A stretch of DNA of 64,000 bases from Chryseobacterium aquifrigidense (GCF_006716485.1 NZ_VFPD01000001.1:2648008-2712007), one strand, 5' to 3'. Counted from the first letter of the stretch, positions 7,253-16,899 are shown. Notes: generated by a model from the letters alone, not told the origin. Numbers and translations are program-made.

Positions 7253-10084
7253 CTAATTTCTTATTAACGGAATATCGGCACTGAATCCGAAAAGTTCTTC
7301 AAGACTTTTGATGACATCAAATTTAGGTACAATTTCGTTAAATTTACCTTCTGCGATAATACCTTCGTCTTCTGAACTTCCTTTAAGTTCTGCCGGTTTT
7401 TTATTGCCACCTCTAGGTATTTTCTTTTTTGCAGACATTCCTACTTTTCCTTTGATCACATATTCAGCGTTGAGTCCATCAAATCCTAATTCCGGGCGGT
7501 AATTTAATCCTTTATCATCAAATTTCACACCATGCCCGAATGTAATGGAAGCTGATCCCTTTCCGCTCATTTCAAAATATCCTTCTACTTTCACAATGAC
7601 AAGATTGGCTTCTGCTTTTGCCCAAACCCCTGCTTTTAATTCAATTTTAAGGGTATTTTTGGCTTCTATTTTTCCTTGCTTATCACTTTTTTCGCTTACA
7701 GTGTTGAATGAAAAACCAATTGATGTTTTGATTTCACTTGAAATAACAAGATCAATGTAAACATCTGAACTCATTTTAGCTCCGAAATCATCATTCCCGA
7801 ACTCTACTCCTGTATTCATCTGATCTTTGATCACTCCATACAACCTTACAGCACCTGGTGCTGCGGTTCCACCACTCACGGCTCCTGCCACCAGTCCTAC
7901 AGCTGTACAAAGGAGGTCTACTGTAACTTCTAATCCTATCAGGGGCTCTGCATTAAAAGATATATCAACCTTTGTTCCTAATCTTTCAATTTCGGTATTT
8001 TTCTGTTTGGCTCTTTCTAAACACCATTCACCTTTAAGATTGATATTAGGTGGTTTAATGGCGAAAGTTACCGGAAGACCTTTAAAACCTATATTTCTAA
8101 CCTGTCCTTTAGTTTTGTTGGTAATACCGTCAGACATTGCTCCCATTGAGCCGAAAAGATCATAAAGCTTTTTGAATTTTGTCTCGTATTCACCTTTAAC
8201 TTCTTTACTTTTCTGAAAACTGCCGCTTCTGTTCTTTTCCCATTCACTTTTCAGGCTGAATCCGAAGGAAGCATCCTTTTGTTTCCATCTTCTTTCAGCA
8301 CCTATTTTACCGGCTTTAGCCTGTAGGTCTTTATGTTTTGCCGCTGGCTGGTTCTGCCATTTCACACTCAGTTCATTGGTAAGATTAACGAAGAAAGTGA
8401 GTGTCCATTTAATGTCCGGATAGGCTTTGATTAATACGGTTGTTCTCTTTTCATTGCTAAAATACCTGCAGGTATGTGCGTGAAGATGGAACTGATTGGG
8501 AGTGGCCCACATCGGCCAGATATATTGTATAGGAAAAGCATCGAATTGTGATAAATCTGAGTATACACCATAATTAAATGATGGCGTAGTAAATGTCTTT
8601 ACCGTATCTCCTTTATCTATTGCCTGCCCTACATCTACCATCAGGACCTGTTTTTTATGTTTCCCTTTGCTGTCTCTGAAACATTCATTGGTTTGAAAAC
8701 CGGTAACATCAATCGTTATATCTTTCTTCATGGATACACTAGGGGCTGTCACTTCATAGTTAACCGTTTGGGCATCATGGGCATTGAATACGAATGAGAT
8801 GTCTACTCTACGGTTATTTTCGTAGTCTTTCTCATTTTTATATTTGATATTATCTCTTCCTTTTTTATCGTCGGTAGGATCTACTTCTCCTTTTCCCACA
8901 GAGATGATTCTTCTTGGATCTAATCCACCGTCTGCAAAGAATTTTTTGACAACATCCGCTCTTCTTTGGGAAAGACCTTTATTGTAATTCTGCTTTCCGA
9001 TTACACAAGCGTAGCCACTCAGATTCATGGTGGCATCTTTATGTTCTAAAAGGAATTTGAGTACATTATTCAGGATGGCGACTCCATCTTTATCAATTTC
9101 TGTAGAATCGAATTTATAAAAGATGGTTCTTTTAATATGTTCCTGAAGCGCAGGTGACTGTATTTGCTTTACACCATTACCATTATCAAAAACTTTAACG
9201 GTTGTATTATTAGCTTTTCCGTCTTTTATTTCACTTTCAGTGATTTTGATGACTTCAAACTTACAAGGTTCCAGTCTGACGGAATTTACATCCGGCTTAT
9301 ACACTTTAGTCGGTGTCTGGTTCTGGGCTCCGTTGGTATTGGTAGTAACTACTTTATTCTTTACATTCAGATAGATGGCATGAAGATCATCCCCCAGATT
9401 ATCTTTAATATATTTTTTGGAAGCAACATCTTTTACTTTAATATAGAATTCCTCTACATTCTGAATATTGTCCACATAGGCCATCCAGGCAAAGGTATTT
9501 TCTATTTTCAGATTAACTTCACCGTCTATTACCTGTACATTGTTATAGGTATGCACCAGTTTATCTGCTTTTGCTGTCTGCTGATTCCAAAGTTCGATAC
9601 TGACTGTATTTCCATTGAGACCTTCCGTCACGAGGTTCAGATGAACGATATGTCCATAGGAAATGTATTCGTTCTTTTTATTGTTTTTGATGCTTTTGCT
9701 GTTTTTTTGTGTAGACCATTTGCTTCTTACAATTTTGGGTTCACACCAGCCTTTTACATATATTCCTGTATCATTTTTTGGGTCTCTTACTCCTGACAGA
9801 CTGGCTTCAATATAAAACTGATAGCTTCCGCAGTACTGCTTGCCAATTAAAAATTTATATCCTGTAGCAGAGGTGATCTGATTGATAATAATTTTTTTGC
9901 TGCTGTTCTGCCTCATCCAGGTAAGAGGTTTCTTTTTGTCTGCATCTGTAGTTCCCGGCAGCCATTCTCCTACACCAAACTGTACCCACTGGTCTGGCTT
10001 TATGGTAATCCTTTGCCCTAATACAGACATTTTAGGGTAATACAATCCGCTTACAACTTTTATTTTTTTTACGCCTTTTGCCAT
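7253..10084 (-). CDS. 943-residue OmpA-domain protein, putative T6SS cargo/effector
   Basis: No signal peptide is seen, which argues against an ordinary outer-membrane OmpA protein. The first ~240 residues are a beta-rich region with WLPGT and LTWMRQ motifs that I associate with large T6SS-linked proteins of Bacteroidota (recollection, not a search). Residues ~318-432 are an OmpA C-terminal peptidoglycan-binding domain (FYKFDSTEI at the start, NRRVDISF at the end). The remaining ~510 residues are unrecognised; they include a hydrophobic Gly/Ala-rich stretch around 725-760 that could insert in a membrane, then long amphipathic beta-like segments. The gene lies 11 bp after a PAAR-like DUF4280 gene and 5 bp before a lipoprotein gene. 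Together this suggests a cell-wall-targeted, possibly pore-forming effector; the function is inference. Confidence 0.72.
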   Translation of the reverse strand: MAKGVKKIKVVSGLYYPKMSVLGQRITIKPDQWVQFGVGEWLPGTTDADKKKPLTWMRQNSSKKIIINQITSATGYKFLIGKQYCGSYQFYIEASLSGVRDPKNDTGIYVKGWCEPKIVRSKWSTQKNSKSIKNNKKNEYISYGHIVHLNLVTEGLNGNTVSIELWNQQTAKADKLVHTYNNVQVIDGEVNLKIENTFAWMAYVDNIQNVEEFYIKVKDVASKKYIKDNLGDDLHAIYLNVKNKVVTTNTNGAQNQTPTKVYKPDVNSVRLEPCKFEVIKITESEIKDGKANNTTVKVFDNGNGVKQIQSPALQEHIKRTIFYKFDSTEIDKDGVAILNNVLKFLLEHKDATMNLSGYACVIGKQNYNKGLSQRRADVVKKFFADGGLDPRRIISVGKGEVDPTDDKKGRDNIKYKNEKDYENNRRVDISFVFNAHDAQTVNYEVTAPSVSMKKDITIDVTGFQTNECFRDSKGKHKKQVLMVDVGQAIDKGDTVKTFTTPSFNYGVYSDLSQFDAFPIQYIWPMWATPNQFHLHAHTCRYFSNEKRTTVLIKAYPDIKWTLTFFVNLTNELSVKWQNQPAAKHKDLQAKAGKIGAERRWKQKDASFGFSLKSEWEKNRSGSFQKSKEVKGEYETKFKKLYDLFGSMGAMSDGITNKTKGQVRNIGFKGLPVTFAIKPPNINLKGEWCLERAKQKNTEIERLGTKVDISFNAEPLIGLEVTVDLLCTAVGLVAGAVSGGTAAPGAVRLYGVIKDQMNTGVEFGNDDFGAKMSSDVYIDLVISSEIKTSIGFSFNTVSEKSDKQGKIEAKNTLKIELKAGVWAKAEANLVIVKVEGYFEMSGKGSASITFGHGVKFDDKGLNYRPELGFDGLNAEYVIKGKVGMSAKKKIPRGGNKKPAELKGSSEDEGIIAEGKFNEIVPKFDVIKSLEELFGFSADIPLIRN

Positions 10085-10095
10085 TTTCTTATCAT

Positions 10096-10584
10096 TTAGA
10101 TTGCACCATCCTGCCCTCCTCCTGAAGGCTGTTCGTTATACATTTCTTCGGAATCTACCAACGGATTGATCTGCTGCTGAACATCTTTGTCGGCATTTTT
10201 AAAGTTCTGCTGGCTGGCTTCTGCTCTCTGCCCGTGGTCTATAATCTCAATACATGGAGTTCCGGCAACGGCACATACTGCTTTGCTGTCTTCTACAATG
10301 ATATATCCGCCATTGCTGAGCTGTACTTTATCATAAAACTTCTGCCATTCTGTGACCATAATTTTGCATGGCGGAGGCGGCCCTCCCATTTTGGTACAGT
10401 TCCCGAATGTATTTTTTTCAAATGTGGCTGCTCCTATTTCTTTCGTGGTGACGATCAGTTTTTTAGAAGCACTTTTATCATTGGCATATTCTTTTTGGTG
10501 TGTAAGTACTTTCAGCTTGTCCGGAACCTGTCCGAACTGGCATTTGCATAGGGCGCCCTGTACTACAATATGTTTTTCTGCCAT
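10096..10584 (-). CDS. PAAR-like protein (DUF4280)
   Basis: 162 residues that match the DUF4280 family: an early GALCKCQFG motif, a central GGPPPPCKIM segment, and a Gly/Cys-rich end (CAVAGTPCIEI). DUF4280 proteins resemble PAAR repeats that cap the VgrG spike and link effectors to it. A polar Gln/Gly-rich tail follows the domain. It sits between a LysM-domain gene (30 bp upstream) and the large OmpA-domain gene, consistent with loading that protein on the spike. Confidence 0.88.
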   Translation of the reverse strand: MAEKHIVVQGALCKCQFGQVPDKLKVLTHQKEYANDKSASKKLIVTTKEIGAATFEKNTFGNCTKMGGPPPPCKIMVTEWQKFYDKVQLSNGGYIIVEDSKAVCAVAGTPCIEIIDHGQRAEASQQNFKNADKDVQQQINPLVDSEEMYNEQPSGGGQDGAI

Positions 10585-10613
10585 ATTAATTTTATCTTTA
10601 GTGAAGTGGTAAT

Positions 10614-11657
10614 TTAGCTTTTATCAATTCCTGAAACTGATACTGAAATCTTTTTTTCTTCCTGCAGCATGATACTGCATTCCAGGTAAAGAGATTCCGG
10701 AAGTGAGGTTTCTCCTTTCAGATAGCTTATGAGTCTGAAAGTTCCTTCTTCATTCATCACAGGGTCGTCTTCTATAATCAATGAAAAAGGTGATCTTCTT
10801 ATAAAATCATCAATATCTCTTTCTTCATATAACTTTCCTGATCCTTCTATGGTGATCAGGCCTGTTTCCTCTTTTAACGGATCTGTTTCCAGTGTTAATT
10901 TATATCTGGGTTCAATTGCATTGTCTACTACAGGAAACGTTGTTGTCATCTCAGTTCTGTAGTCTTTTCCGAAACTCTGATATATCCCAAAGAATAAAGC
11001 ACGGATGAAGTAATCATTTTTAATGTAAAGATTGATGGCTTCAGGCTGGCTGATTACTTTTTCAATCTTTCCGCAGTATTCGTCTACGGTTTCTCCTTCA
11101 AATTCTTTATATAATTCTTCTTTTACAGTGGTCCATCTTTTGGAAAATACCTCAGCATTTTCTACGGTTTCAAATCTTCCATGTTCATCTGTACTGATCT
11201 GTAAAGGATATAAAACCCCGGAGGTTCTGTAAGCCAGCAGATCTGCAATTTCATTCACTTCTTCTTCATTGAGATAAAGATTTGACGTTCTGTCTATTTC
11301 GAAAAAATGATGTCCTTTTTCTGTTTTCAGCCAGCGAACGGATACTTCATATTTTAATTCATTTTTGGATTCTCCTTTTTCAATGGTAATAACTACACTG
11401 TATCTTCGCACTGAGTTTTCTAGCTGTAGGGTAAGGCTGTTTCCTTTTCCGAATTTTACCAAAACATTTTTATCTGCAACAGCTGTTCTCGGAACAAAAA
11501 GCTCCTTCTGCCCATTAAGATTGATCAGGATCATGTCCTTAACAGCGCAGTGATTATTATGGAAGAGTTTTAGTGCATCTTTATCCAACCCGTACAGCGA
11601 GGCTATACTTTTTAAAGTTTCGTCTTTCTGAACGGTATGTATATTATATTTCTGCAT
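10614..11657 (-). CDS. LysM-domain protein, T6SS-associated
   Basis: 347 residues. A LysM domain occupies ~1-55 (HTVQKDETLKSIASLYGL...), although without a signal peptide. The rest (~65-347) is a beta- and charge-rich region of unknown family. LysM-containing proteins without export signals occur next to VgrG/PAAR genes in Bacteroidota and are thought to act as spike adaptors or part of the delivered complex. Position between the DUF2235 lipase and the DUF4280 gene supports that reading. Confidence 0.78.
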   Translation of the reverse strand: MQKYNIHTVQKDETLKSIASLYGLDKDALKLFHNNHCAVKDMILINLNGQKELFVPRTAVADKNVLVKFGKGNSLTLQLENSVRRYSVVITIEKGESKNELKYEVSVRWLKTEKGHHFFEIDRTSNLYLNEEEVNEIADLLAYRTSGVLYPLQISTDEHGRFETVENAEVFSKRWTTVKEELYKEFEGETVDEYCGKIEKVISQPEAINLYIKNDYFIRALFFGIYQSFGKDYRTEMTTTFPVVDNAIEPRYKLTLETDPLKEETGLITIEGSGKLYEERDIDDFIRRSPFSLIIEDDPVMNEEGTFRLISYLKGETSLPESLYLECSIMLQEEKKISVSVSGIDKS

Positions 11658-11707
11658 AAAAATATTCCTGCTTCAATTTCTTTTTTGTATAAAATCTTAT
11701 TAAAAGT

Positions 11708-13120
11708 TTAATGGATAACCCTTGTTCTGTTCGGTCTTGGATCCATCCCTATTTTTTCTCTTCTTGCTGACCAGTGAAGGTATTTATGGCGAAGCTTTCT
11801 TAAATCGGCTTGTTCCTTTACTTCTTTCTGATAAGCTTCCTGACGGTCTTCCGGAACTTCGTTTCCTCCATAGGCATCCCGCAGTTCTTTATAATGTCTG
11901 AAAGAATAAGGTTTGCCATTTCCCATCACATAAGTTCTGAGACGGTCTTTTATTCCAATTAAAAACTGATCATCCAAAATGGAATATTTGTCATCTGTCA
12001 TTTTTTTTAAGGTGATAGGAAGATTTTTATCAATGCCGTATTCTGCCATAAAATGCAAAGGAATATAACTGAAAGTCTTCACAAGATCGCGTGTTCCTCT
12101 TAATGACAAATAGAATCCCGGAGTAATGGTGAGCTCACCTTTTTCGTACCATCCTTCATTTTCAAGCTCTGTTTTTAATGCTTCCAGCTTGCTGCTCGTA
12201 GTCCATGATGTTTCCACTTCTTCCCATGTTTCCCTTCCGTTTTCATAGGCTCCGCCTACGTCGCAGTGCACACCCGGGAATGTTTTTTCAGTTCCGATAT
12301 GTACCCTTGTGAGGTCAAAGTTTTCTCTGTGTTCATCGGCTGCAATAAAGTGAACCACAGTCTGGGCTTTTCCGATTTCATTCAGGCTTAATTCTTCTAC
12401 GTCATTACTGAAATTGGGCATTGGTGACAGATATTTTGAATAGGAAGAAACGGTATCGTAAATTCCCAGGAATCTTACTTTCAATACATCTATCTTTAAT
12501 CCTGCTTCTTCGAGTTTAAGGCCGAGATGTCCCCATTTTGGAAGTTCTTCTGAAGCAACACTCTTTCCATCATCATCCGAATAAGTGGTCACCGAAACCG
12601 CTTCGTTGGCAACGGTGCGTGAAGTGGCTCTATATTTTGCTTTTCCGATTTCGTATACAAAATTACGGGCTGCTGCTGCTCCACGGCTGAAACCGAATAC
12701 ATCGAAAGTAAGCACGGCAATTTTATCAGCTTTCTTTTCGGCTTTGATGGTTTTCACTTTTTTTACGATTTCTTCACAGCCTTTCCTCACTTTTGCTCTG
12801 ATTCCGGTTTCTCCTGTTCCGAAAGCATATCCCAACGTAGCATCTCCTTTCTTGTCTTCTGTACCGATCCCTTCTATATAAATGCCGAAGTTTTTATCAT
12901 AGTTGTCCCACATGCGGGCTACATTGCTCCAGTCATTGTTGTAACTGGTATTGTCTTTAGCTTCTCCACCGTGTTTTTTATGGGCCTCTGTACCCTTTTT
13001 TCTTTCGTCCGTATTGGTTTTATTATTCAGGGTTCCGTCAAAAAAAATCCCAATAGTAATATCCAGTACCTCCTCTTTGGATACAGATGGTGTATAACTT
13101 CCAAATTGATTGTTGTGCAT
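11708..13120 (-). CDS. DUF2235 Tle1-like phospholipase effector
   Basis: 470 residues, no signal peptide. The DUF2235 alpha/beta hydrolase begins with IGIFFDGTLNN and has the lipase nucleophile elbow GFSRG with Ser145. Further conserved segments are FLGIYDTVSS and IAADEHRENF, typical of Tle1-type T6SS phospholipases; the distal His is probably in the segment around HCDVGG or later. Tle1 enzymes are delivered to the periplasm of rival cells and cleave membrane phospholipids. It follows the DUF2931 lipoprotein gene by ~34 bp and precedes the LysM gene, in an island begun by tssD and vgrG. Substrate is inferred from family. Confidence 0.88.
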   Translation of the reverse strand: MHNNQFGSYTPSVSKEEVLDITIGIFFDGTLNNKTNTDERKKGTEAHKKHGGEAKDNTSYNNDWSNVARMWDNYDKNFGIYIEGIGTEDKKGDATLGYAFGTGETGIRAKVRKGCEEIVKKVKTIKAEKKADKIAVLTFDVFGFSRGAAAARNFVYEIGKAKYRATSRTVANEAVSVTTYSDDDGKSVASEELPKWGHLGLKLEEAGLKIDVLKVRFLGIYDTVSSYSKYLSPMPNFSNDVEELSLNEIGKAQTVVHFIAADEHRENFDLTRVHIGTEKTFPGVHCDVGGAYENGRETWEEVETSWTTSSKLEALKTELENEGWYEKGELTITPGFYLSLRGTRDLVKTFSYIPLHFMAEYGIDKNLPITLKKMTDDKYSILDDQFLIGIKDRLRTYVMGNGKPYSFRHYKELRDAYGGNEVPEDRQEAYQKEVKEQADLRKLRHKYLHWSARREKIGMDPRPNRTRVIH

Positions 13121-13154
13121 AGTTCTTGTTTTTAAATTGACTGATTGAATGCTA

Positions 13155-14204
13155 TTATTCTATCTTTCGGGATACCCTTATTTTTGCTTTGGTAACTGCC
13201 AGTTTTTCTTTTTCGGATTCTAAGGAAACTAAAACTTTGGTATTGTCTTCGTTGACTTTAATGGTCAGATCAATATTTTTGTCTTTACCTGATTTTTGAA
13301 ACAAATCAAATATTTCTTTGTCATCAAAAGCGTCTATCCATACTGCATATCTGTTGTTGTTTTTATCTTTCCAGTAAAAACCGCAGAATTTTGGTACAGC
13401 TCTGCTTTTGTAAGTATTCTCCTTTAAACTTTGGTCAAAAAGATTTTCCTGTTCTCCGTTATAATTGGTAAAACCGAAATCGATCCAGGTGGCTCCTTCC
13501 GGAAGAATTACAGAAGGTTTCCAGTTGTATTTTTCTCTGTAGACGTTATAAATATCTGCTGCTGGATAACCTTCTTTTTCAATTTTCTCGCGAATTTCCG
13601 GCTTGAATGTCTTATAAGACGGATCTTTGAGCATCCTCTCTGCAAAGCCTTCTTTCAACATATACTGGGCATTGTCATAGGCTTTTTCTTTGGTGATAAT
13701 GGTATCATGAGCCTGAAAAGTACCTATTTCTTTCTGGTTTCCCGGACCTTTCATCCAAAGCACTACTCTTCCCTGTGGAGCTAATCCCACCACAAAGGAA
13801 TTGTAAGTAGATTTCTTTTTCGTATCCTGATCTACAAACCCTTCATCAAAAAGGTTTTTTATCTTTTCTTTATCCAGATTCCATTTTCCGGTGTAGAATT
13901 TATTTTCTACTAGAGAATACCATGTGAATTCGAGCTTATGGGGAGCATCCATTCTTTCGGTGTTTACATTCATGGTACCGCCTTCTTTTCCCCATCCTGT
14001 ATTCTGTGTTCCCCATATGGCATCAAAAGCATAAGTGAAATCATCAGCCACAATAGCTCCTTCATATACTTCCATCGGGTATTCCTGTGGGGCAGAAACG
14101 GTTCCCAGCCAACTGTATTTTTCTTCCATTTTTTTATTCTGACAATTCGTTAATGAAAAACACCCTATTAAAAGAATCAGCAGGTTATATTTACTTATGA
14201 CCAT
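13155..14204 (-). CDS. DUF2931 family lipoprotein, candidate immunity to lipase
   Basis: 349 residues with a lipoprotein signal (LLIGCFSLTNC, Cys22). The body has the DUF2931 pattern: Trp/Gly-rich strands near the start (a DAIWGTQNTGWG segment) and a later WIDFGFTNYNGEQENLF stretch. DUF2931 genes often lie beside T6SS lipase genes, and periplasmic lipoproteins protect against Tle effectors in other bacteria. Being immediately upstream of the DUF2235 gene, it is the best candidate for the immunity protein. Its first 14 bases overlap the end of the preceding small gene. Confidence 0.78.
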   Translation of the reverse strand: MVISKYNLLILLIGCFSLTNCQNKKMEEKYSWLGTVSAPQEYPMEVYEGAIVADDFTYAFDAIWGTQNTGWGKEGGTMNVNTERMDAPHKLEFTWYSLVENKFYTGKWNLDKEKIKNLFDEGFVDQDTKKKSTYNSFVVGLAPQGRVVLWMKGPGNQKEIGTFQAHDTIITKEKAYDNAQYMLKEGFAERMLKDPSYKTFKPEIREKIEKEGYPAADIYNVYREKYNWKPSVILPEGATWIDFGFTNYNGEQENLFDQSLKENTYKSRAVPKFCGFYWKDKNNNRYAVWIDAFDDKEIFDLFQKSGKDKNIDLTIKVNEDNTKVLVSLESEKEKLAVTKAKIRVSRKIE

Positions 14205-14361
14205 GGGACATAATCTTCTTGTTACTTGCTAAAACCAGGTTTTCTTTATGGGCTTCCACATTGATTTTCTTTGCTATTTTTTCAACCTTTTTTCCTACGC
14301 TCAGATGGTAAGTATCTTTAACTGTTATGCGCAGATTGGTTGCTGTTTTGATGATCGCCAT
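14191..14361 (-). CDS. Small T6SS-linked protein (56 aa)
   Basis: A start at 14361 (MAIIKTATNL) is preferred to the ATG at 14388, because it begins just after the vgrG stop rather than inside it. The 56-residue product is basic and strand-rich, with repeating polar/hydrophobic alternation and ends in MSHGHK. No signal peptide or family recognised. It overlaps the next gene by 14 bp. Position directly behind vgrG suggests a VgrG-associated accessory protein, but function is unknown. Confidence 0.6.
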   Translation of the reverse strand: MAIIKTATNLRITVKDTYHLSVGKKVEKIAKKINVEAHKENLVLASNKKIMSHGHK

Positions 14362-14362
14362 A

Positions 14363-16294
14363 TCAGAAAAGTTTTGATTTTTCAGCACTGTTGAATTCTA
14401 CAATCTTTCCGCTCTGCATGGTCATATTTTCCAGTTCGCTGAACATGGAAATTTCACCTGCTATTTCGTTGGATGTTTCAGATTGTCTCTTGAATTCTTT
14501 TTCAATCATTTCCGTTCTGGTATCGGAGGTTTCCGTAATATCTCCCGAAGCGGTTAGTTTCATATCTTTTCCTGCTATGGACACGATATTATCATTCGCG
14601 GTACTGGTTATACTTGCTCCTGCTCCTATTGAAATTTCTTTTCCTGCGGTGATATTGATATTATCGCCTGCATTTAAAGTAAAGTTTTTAGGTGCTTTCA
14701 TGCTGATATTTCCCTGTCCGTCCATGTAATAGGTATTTCCACTCGGATCAAGAATGGTTACACTTCCTTCTTCGTCATTCATCAGAATCCTGATTCCGCT
14801 TCTGGTCTGTATAGACTTAAGGTGATTGTTAACGCCACCTCCTAACGCTATGCCTCCATGGAACATTCCTCCCATTACGAATGGCCTGTCCGGATGGCTG
14901 TGCACAAAGTTGACCATCACCTGATCTCCAACTTCCGGAATGGCTACATACCCACGGTTTTGGGTAATCTGATCGGTTCCTCCGGCATCAGGACTCATCA
15001 TACGGATAAAATGAGTGGTATCATTGGTCTGCCAGTCAAATCTTACCTGTATTCTTCCCTGTCCTTCGGGATCTGTATTGGAAATTACGGTGGCAGTCTG
15101 TGGCTCTGCTTTCGGAATGGTATACTCAGGTTTTGGAAGAAATCCTGTATCTGCTGCTATTCCTACGAAGCTTCCTTTATAATGACCTATTGTGTCAATC
15201 TCATGTTCTGCTTCCGTAATCATTATCCTTGTGAAATAAGAGGTTTCATTGGAATCCTGTTTACGCATCTGGACATCAGCTACGCACCCCGGATGCAGGA
15301 AAGGAACCGTTGTATTTCCTGAAATAGAAAAAACATTTACCGCTTCACTTCCAGCTGCACTTTTCTGAGAATACTCCACATCTAAATGTGTAGTTGCTTT
15401 GATGGGAGCTATCTGCAGCGCCGGAGTTTTATAGATAGTTTCGTTATGACTGTAGGCTGTTTTCGCAAGATCACTTACATGTTTGATGGGTGTAGAACCG
15501 GACGTCAGCCTTTCATTTTTATTACTGTTGTAACCGTAAAATTGAGGCTTTGTATGTACTGCTTTCAGCTCAACTTTTATTTCATTGGCACTGCTTCCAT
15601 AGGTAAGGGTAATGGGTTTATTCTGAGCAGGTAGTTTTCCGAAATGTAAAACTTCACCATCATAGTAAAACTGTTCACCATAAGCTTCTGCCATCCTTGC
15701 CAGATAGTTATAATGGGTTTCATCATACTGGCTGCTGTAGATAATCTGAGAAAAATTATTGGCTTCTACTCTTACATCAAATCGGCTTTTATCAATTCCC
15801 TGCTTAATCACTTCTTCGGCAATAATTCCTACGTTAACCGATTGGCTTCCTCCAAAACTCTGGATATGCGGTGCACCGTCAAGAAGGATGGTAGGGCTGT
15901 AACCTGTAAGCACAATATTTCCTAAACTCATATGCTCCTGACTGAATCCTACTCCGGTAATTACTCCTACAAAAGTTCTCTCCGGACTGTTGTCAATATC
16001 TTTATAGGAAATAACGGCTGTAAGTCGTTTTCCAAGGAATTTATTGGCTTCTTCCAATGAATGGGTCTGTCTGTCTCCCAGAGTATCGTGTGCCAAAGTC
16101 AGCGTAAATTCGTGATGACGTCTGGTACTTTGCTTAAGCTTGAAATGCTTGTAGTACTTGATAATTTTCCCTTCTATGACAAGAGAAAGTTTTACCAGAC
16201 GGTTGATACCTGTGTGATGGTTTTCAGAAATACCATCTGCATTCTGCGTCGGACGAAAAGACGTCGCTTGTGAGTTTCCAGGTGTATTTGACAT
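14363..16294 (-). CDS. vgrG: Type VI secretion spike protein VgrG
   Basis: 643 residues. The N-terminal gp27-like region (~20-380) precedes a gp5 OB-fold segment with GRIQVRFDW, GGTDQITQNRGYVAIPEVGDQVMV-like text and HPDRPFVMGGMFHG, which is diagnostic for VgrG. The C terminus (~500-643) is a repetitive beta-helix needle of short strands (phrases such as ITAGKEISIGAGA). It forms the trimeric spike on the Hcp tube and carries effectors. The gene lies 148 bp downstream of tssD and heads the effector group. No structural T6SS genes (sheath, baseplate) are visible in the window, so this is an auxiliary vgrG island. Confidence 0.95.
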   Translation of the reverse strand: MSNTPGNSQATSFRPTQNADGISENHHTGINRLVKLSLVIEGKIIKYYKHFKLKQSTRRHHEFTLTLAHDTLGDRQTHSLEEANKFLGKRLTAVISYKDIDNSPERTFVGVITGVGFSQEHMSLGNIVLTGYSPTILLDGAPHIQSFGGSQSVNVGIIAEEVIKQGIDKSRFDVRVEANNFSQIIYSSQYDETHYNYLARMAEAYGEQFYYDGEVLHFGKLPAQNKPITLTYGSSANEIKVELKAVHTKPQFYGYNSNKNERLTSGSTPIKHVSDLAKTAYSHNETIYKTPALQIAPIKATTHLDVEYSQKSAAGSEAVNVFSISGNTTVPFLHPGCVADVQMRKQDSNETSYFTRIMITEAEHEIDTIGHYKGSFVGIAADTGFLPKPEYTIPKAEPQTATVISNTDPEGQGRIQVRFDWQTNDTTHFIRMMSPDAGGTDQITQNRGYVAIPEVGDQVMVNFVHSHPDRPFVMGGMFHGGIALGGGVNNHLKSIQTRSGIRILMNDEEGSVTILDPSGNTYYMDGQGNISMKAPKNFTLNAGDNINITAGKEISIGAGASITSTANDNIVSIAGKDMKLTASGDITETSDTRTEMIEKEFKRQSETSNEIAGEISMFSELENMTMQSGKIVEFNSAEKSKLF

Positions 16295-16394
16295 ATTTTT
16301 TAGTGATTTGATTAGTTTTCTGAACGATTATTCAGCAGAAACGGGGTTTAAAAATTAAAACAAAAGGTCCTGCAGAATATAGTCTTAGGTAAAA

Positions 16395-16424
16395 AAAGAC
16401 CGTCTTATAAGGACAGTCTTTTAT
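16395..16424 (-). terminator. Terminator/attenuator after tssD
   Basis: On the minus strand AAAAGACTGTCCTTAT pairs with AAGACGGTCTTTT (short loop), followed by T residues. It lies 19-48 bp after the tssD stop and may limit read-through into vgrG so that the tube protein is made in excess. Confidence 0.75.
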
Positions 16425-16442
16425 TTCTTGCTCATGAAAGAC

Positions 16443-16847
16443 TTAGCTCATTGGCCAAAGTCCATCATAAGATGAATTTCCATACGTAATGCTTTCAGCA
16501 CTTACTACAAAGCTGATCAGCATATTATTACTATCAATGGCATCGAAGTCTACTTCATGCTGGATTACATATCCGTTTTCCCACTTCAAAGAGATCAATG
16601 TTCCTTCTTCGTGAGATTTATTAAAGTTGATTTCTCCGCTTGTTGGTTTATATTTACTGTTTAATAAACTTTCTAAAACATCAGATTTTTCTGTTGCTTC
16701 AATTGTTACTTTAATCAATGCATTTGACGGGTCAGATGCTACACGTCCTGAAACGTCTGTAGACCTTGACACGCTATAGTTAAGCTTTAACAACTTCTGA
16801 CCTTCACCTCCATTGAATTTTAAGATTCCTCTTGAATTTCCTGCCAT
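16443..16847 (-). CDS. tssD: Type VI secretion tube protein TssD (Hcp)
   Basis: 134 residues beginning MAGNSRGILKF and ending in LWPMS, with beta-strand pattern of Bacteroidota TssD/Hcp proteins (for example VSRSTDVSGRVASDP and the EFVVSAE-like strand near 115). Hexameric rings of this protein form the inner tube of the T6SS. It is separated from vgrG by a hairpin, which fits strong independent expression. A -7 element at 16900-16907 precedes it. Confidence 0.94.
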   Translation of the reverse strand: MAGNSRGILKFNGGEGQKLLKLNYSVSRSTDVSGRVASDPSNALIKVTIEATEKSDVLESLLNSKYKPTSGEINFNKSHEEGTLISLKWENGYVIQHEVDFDAIDSNNMLISFVVSAESITYGNSSYDGLWPMS

Positions 16848-16899
16848 ATTCTTACATTTTAATCATTAACGACTGTTCCCTGATATAGGATTTATATAA

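Noticed and set aside
9164..9796. Long plus-strand frame of 210 codons
   Set aside because: It lies entirely opposite the 943-residue OmpA-domain gene and its product is low-complexity Phe/Ile-rich without a recognisable family; a shadow of the real gene.
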